Assembly (NCBI GenBank): GCA_017743605.1
Contig: JAGHYO010000085.1
Location: forward strand, 1 to 8,730
From: Thermoflexus sp.
GTDB lineage: Bacteria; Chloroflexota; Anaerolineae; Thermoflexales; Thermoflexaceae
Direction: 5' to 3'
DNA: 8,730 bases
A program made the position numbers and the translations under genes. Shown in pieces: positions 7,914 through 8,730 of the stretch. Each line of letters starts with the position of its first letter. Positions within the stretch are counted from its first letter, which is position 1. The notes beneath the pieces are model-generated. The model was not told the DNA's origin, ran no database searches, and worked only from the letters and a program-made list of their open reading frames with translations.

Positions 7914-7960
7914 CCTCTCCCTGGGTGAGGTGGGAAACCCCAGGGGGCCTTACACCCTGG
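7914..7960 (-). promoter_or_regulatory. MFS leader with two mutually exclusive hairpins, one covering the ribosome binding site
   Basis: Read as minus-strand RNA, CCAGGG (7960-7955) can pair with CCCTGG (7945-7940). The same middle segment, as CCCTGGG (7945-7939), can instead pair perfectly over 7 bp with CCCAGGG (7925-7919). That last element overlaps the GGGAGAGG ribosome binding site (7914-7921). The first pairing would leave the site free and the second would hide it. Nothing matches a riboswitch class I know. The pairing is seen in the sequence; the switching role is inferred. Confidence 0.35.
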
Positions 7961-8001
7961 CCCCACTAACCTAAAGCTCCCAGATTCTGCGCCACATCCA
8001 T

Positions 8002-8029
8002 ATTTTACTGAGAAATACTAATACAGCAA
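8002..8029 (-). promoter_or_regulatory. Candidate sigma70-type promoter for the MFS gene
   Basis: On the minus strand TTGCTG (8029-8024) and TAAAAT (8007-8002) are separated by 16 bp, in the most AT-rich stretch of this intergenic region. The -10 box matches five of six consensus bases and the -35 matches three. The implied transcript would start near 7995 and carry a leader of about 88 nt that includes the alternative hairpins. Confidence 0.45.
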
Positions 8030-8033
8030 AAAG

Positions 8034-8331
8034 ATGGGCACCCCGCACAGCGTGGCGGGGTCAGAGGGTGAGAACGCAGAGGGGGCCGCATTGCTGGCGG
8101 CGCATCGATCGGCCCGGGTGTTCTCGCGGGAGAAAGATGGGGCCTTGTGAGAACCGGCGCATCTTGCTTTTGCGCGCGATGCGGAAGGGATTCGTCGACG
8201 CACGTTAGGCAGAGGGACGCATCAGGTGGAAAGTCGGCGGATGAATTCCCCCGGAAGATGGCTCATCGTCTTTCCCTGCTCCAGCGGGTGGGTCCCAATT
8301 TTGTCGGGTCGGGCGGGTGCGGGGAACGATG
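8034..8331. other. Region with no recognisable gene but with clustered inverted repeats
   Basis: Several short frames cross here on both strands (for example 8018-8203 minus, 8147-8446 plus, and 8222-8677 minus, which runs on into pyrC). None has a convincing ribosome binding site or a family I recognise, and their composition looks like GC-driven open frame. What stands out is structure. ACCCCGC (8040-8046) pairs with GCGGGGT (8055-8061). GAGAAC (8070-8075) pairs with GTTCTC (8120-8125) around a GGGCC/GGCCC stem. CGCATC (8158-8163) pairs with GATGCG (8178-8183). TGAGAAC also occurs twice in direct orientation (8069-8075 and 8148-8154). A structured RNA is possible, but no promoter or terminator clearly belongs to it. 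Confidence 0.3.
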
Positions 8332-8360
8332 GGTGGGCCAGGGCATTGCCCTCGCCTACC
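8332..8360. promoter_or_regulatory. 29-bp imperfect palindrome upstream of the pyrC promoter
   Basis: AGGGCA (8340-8345) and TGCCCT (8347-8352) flank a single T, and GGTGGGC (8332-8338) matches GCCTACC (8354-8360) with one G:T mismatch. The result is two-fold symmetry over 29 bp with only the centre and one flanking C:C position unpaired. It lies about 85 bp before the pyrC -35 box. It may be an operator for a dimeric regulator or an RNA hairpin; the function is not known. Confidence 0.35.
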
Positions 8361-8400
8361 GATGCAGGCCCATTTGGAGCAGCTGGCTTACGTCTGCCTG

Positions 8401-8442
8401 GGCTTCCGATGGGCATGGGACGCACCTGCTCCGGCTTCCGAT
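8401..8442 (+). repeat. 10-bp direct repeat next to the pyrC -35 box
   Basis: GGCTTCCGAT occurs at 8401-8410 and again at 8433-8442. The copies are 32 bp apart, about three helical turns, and the second abuts the -35 box. This spacing suits a regulator bound on one face of the DNA, but chance cannot be excluded. Confidence 0.3.
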
Positions 8443-8471
8443 TTGACATTCTCCCGTTGTAGTGGCAACAT
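8443..8471 (+). promoter_or_regulatory. Candidate sigma70-type promoter for pyrC
   Basis: A perfect TTGACA (8443-8448) is followed after 17 bp by CAACAT (8466-8471), which keeps the key A at position 2, A at position 5 and T at position 6 of a -10 box. Transcription would begin near 8478, giving a leader of about 165 nt before pyrC that contains the leader ORF and the terminator. Confidence 0.5.
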
Positions 8472-8482
8472 AGCATCCCGGC

Positions 8483-8611
8483 ATGAGCCAGGAACCGTTG
8501 GGATCCCCTCCTTACATTCGAACGCGAGCGCCCTGGCGGGGGAGCGCACCCGCAGGGGCTCCTCAGGTGTTTTTCAGGCACCGGGCTGGCGCTTCCGCCC
8601 CCGGTGCCTGA
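8483..8611 (+). CDS. Candidate 42-residue leader peptide of pyrC
   Basis: An ATG at 8483 opens a 42-codon frame that begins MSQEPLGSPP and ends TGA at 8609-8611, inside the last bases of the terminator stem. The frame crosses the five-T run (8570-8574), read as Val-Phe-Phe, just before the stem. A ribosome translating to the end would physically cover the terminator hairpin. No clear Shine-Dalgarno precedes the ATG, and the predicted transcript start is only about 5 nt upstream, so translation would have to be nearly leaderless. The layout resembles the 44-codon pyrBI leader of enterobacteria. The peptide itself resembles nothing I know, and an open frame of this length can arise by chance in GC-rich DNA. 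Confidence 0.4.
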   Translation: MSQEPLGSPPYIRTRAPWRGSAPAGAPQVFFRHRAGASAPGA

Positions 8612-8617
8612 TTTTTT
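8575..8617 (+). terminator. Intrinsic terminator in the pyrC leader (probable attenuator)
   Basis: CAGGCACCGGG (8575-8585) pairs perfectly over 11 bp with CCCGGTGCCTG (8600-8610). An upper 4-bp stem, GGCG/CGCC, closes a CTTC loop, and ATTTTTT follows directly. This is a strong rho-independent terminator. It ends only 25 nt before the pyrC start, downstream of the candidate promoter, and there is no gene before it on this strand that it would serve. Premature termination of the pyrC transcript is therefore the natural reading. I could not find an upstream segment that would form a good competing antiterminator, nor a PyrR-binding loop. That leaves ribosome-dependent control as the better model. 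Confidence 0.82.
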
Positions 8618-8642
8618 GAGCTTCAGAGGATGGAGGAGGAAG

Positions 8643-8730
8643 ATGACGACCCTGCGTCTGCCGGGGGCGGCGGACATCCATGTGCACCTGCGGGATCCGG
8701 GCGAAACCCATAAGGAGGACTTCGCCAGCG
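8643..8730 (+). CDS. pyrC: Dihydroorotase, N-terminal part (3' partial)
   Basis: This gene encodes the third step of pyrimidine synthesis, the reversible cyclisation of carbamoyl-aspartate to dihydroorotate. Only 29 residues are in the window, but DIHVHLRDPG (residues 11-20) is the signature of the amidohydrolase zinc site (His13, His15), with the substrate-binding Arg17. THKEDFAS (22-29) follows as in many dihydroorotases. Only 12 residues precede the HxH motif, whereas typical class I bacterial enzymes have about 40-50. The start is fixed by GGAGGAGGA (8632-8640), 2 nt before the ATG; the core GGAGG (8632-8636) sits 6 nt before it. The gene lies behind the attenuator and candidate leader peptide, so pyrimidine-responsive control is likely. 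It runs off the right edge. Confidence 0.93.
   Translation, partial: MTTLRLPGAADIHVHLRDPGETHKEDFAS

Noticed and set aside
8034..8150. 38-residue plus-strand frame beginning MGTPHSVAG
   Set aside because: No Shine-Dalgarno and no known family; it falls on the inverted-repeat cluster, which explains the region better.
8461..8620. PyrR-type binding loop in the pyrC leader
   Set aside because: I could not find the conserved anti-antiterminator loop or a segment that would compete with the terminator stem.
7908..8642. CRISPR array or tRNA in the intergenic region
   Set aside because: No regularly spaced direct repeats and no cloverleaf or CCA end could be found on either strand.
8222..8677. 151-residue minus-strand frame running through the pyrC start and its terminator
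   Set aside because: It would cross the pyrC start and the terminator, has no ribosome binding site at its start, and no family resemblance.

Overview
The window is GC-rich, densely packed bacterial DNA. Its style suggests a thermophile-like member of the Chloroflexota (Anaerolineae/Thermoflexus type). This is inferred from three things: secreted lipoproteins with Pro/Thr-rich linkers, an extracellular beta-rich domain I associate with that phylum, and composition. No rRNA or other phylogenetic marker is present, so the assignment is tentative.

Left part, plus strand (1-3255): the C-terminal end of a protein resembling a site-2-protease/CBS protein runs in from the left edge. It is followed by a two-gene unit. 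The first gene is an alkaline-phosphatase-superfamily hydrolase with a complete set of predicted metal ligands and a hydrophobic insert. The second is a lipoprotein foldase of the SurA/PpiC (PrsA-like) type. Both products probably act at or outside the membrane.

Middle part, minus strand (3266-7907), in transcription order: an MFS transporter of drug-efflux type, then a broken gene of about 2.26 kb, then an intact M24 Xaa-Pro peptidase. The broken gene once encoded a roughly 755-codon secreted lipoprotein. Its parts were a signal peptide, a Pro/Thr linker, a helical region, an M23 (LytM) peptidase, a beta-rich domain and a C-terminal helical tail. Three single-base frame changes and four in-frame stop codons interrupt it. 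One frame change lies exactly at a run of eight G. The shift signs add up, so the last part is again in the frame of the first ATG. The peptidase gene's ribosome binding site overlaps the last stop of this wreck.

Right part (7908-8730): a gene-poor, regulation-rich stretch separates the divergent MFS gene from the start of pyrC (dihydroorotase). In front of pyrC I see a sigma70-like promoter, a 42-codon candidate leader peptide, a five-U run and a strong intrinsic terminator that ends 25 nt before the start codon. The leader ORF stops inside the terminator. This layout closely resembles the UTP-sensing attenuator of enterobacterial pyrBI and is the most interesting candidate in the window. 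On the other side, the MFS leader contains mutually exclusive hairpins, one of which would cover its ribosome binding site.
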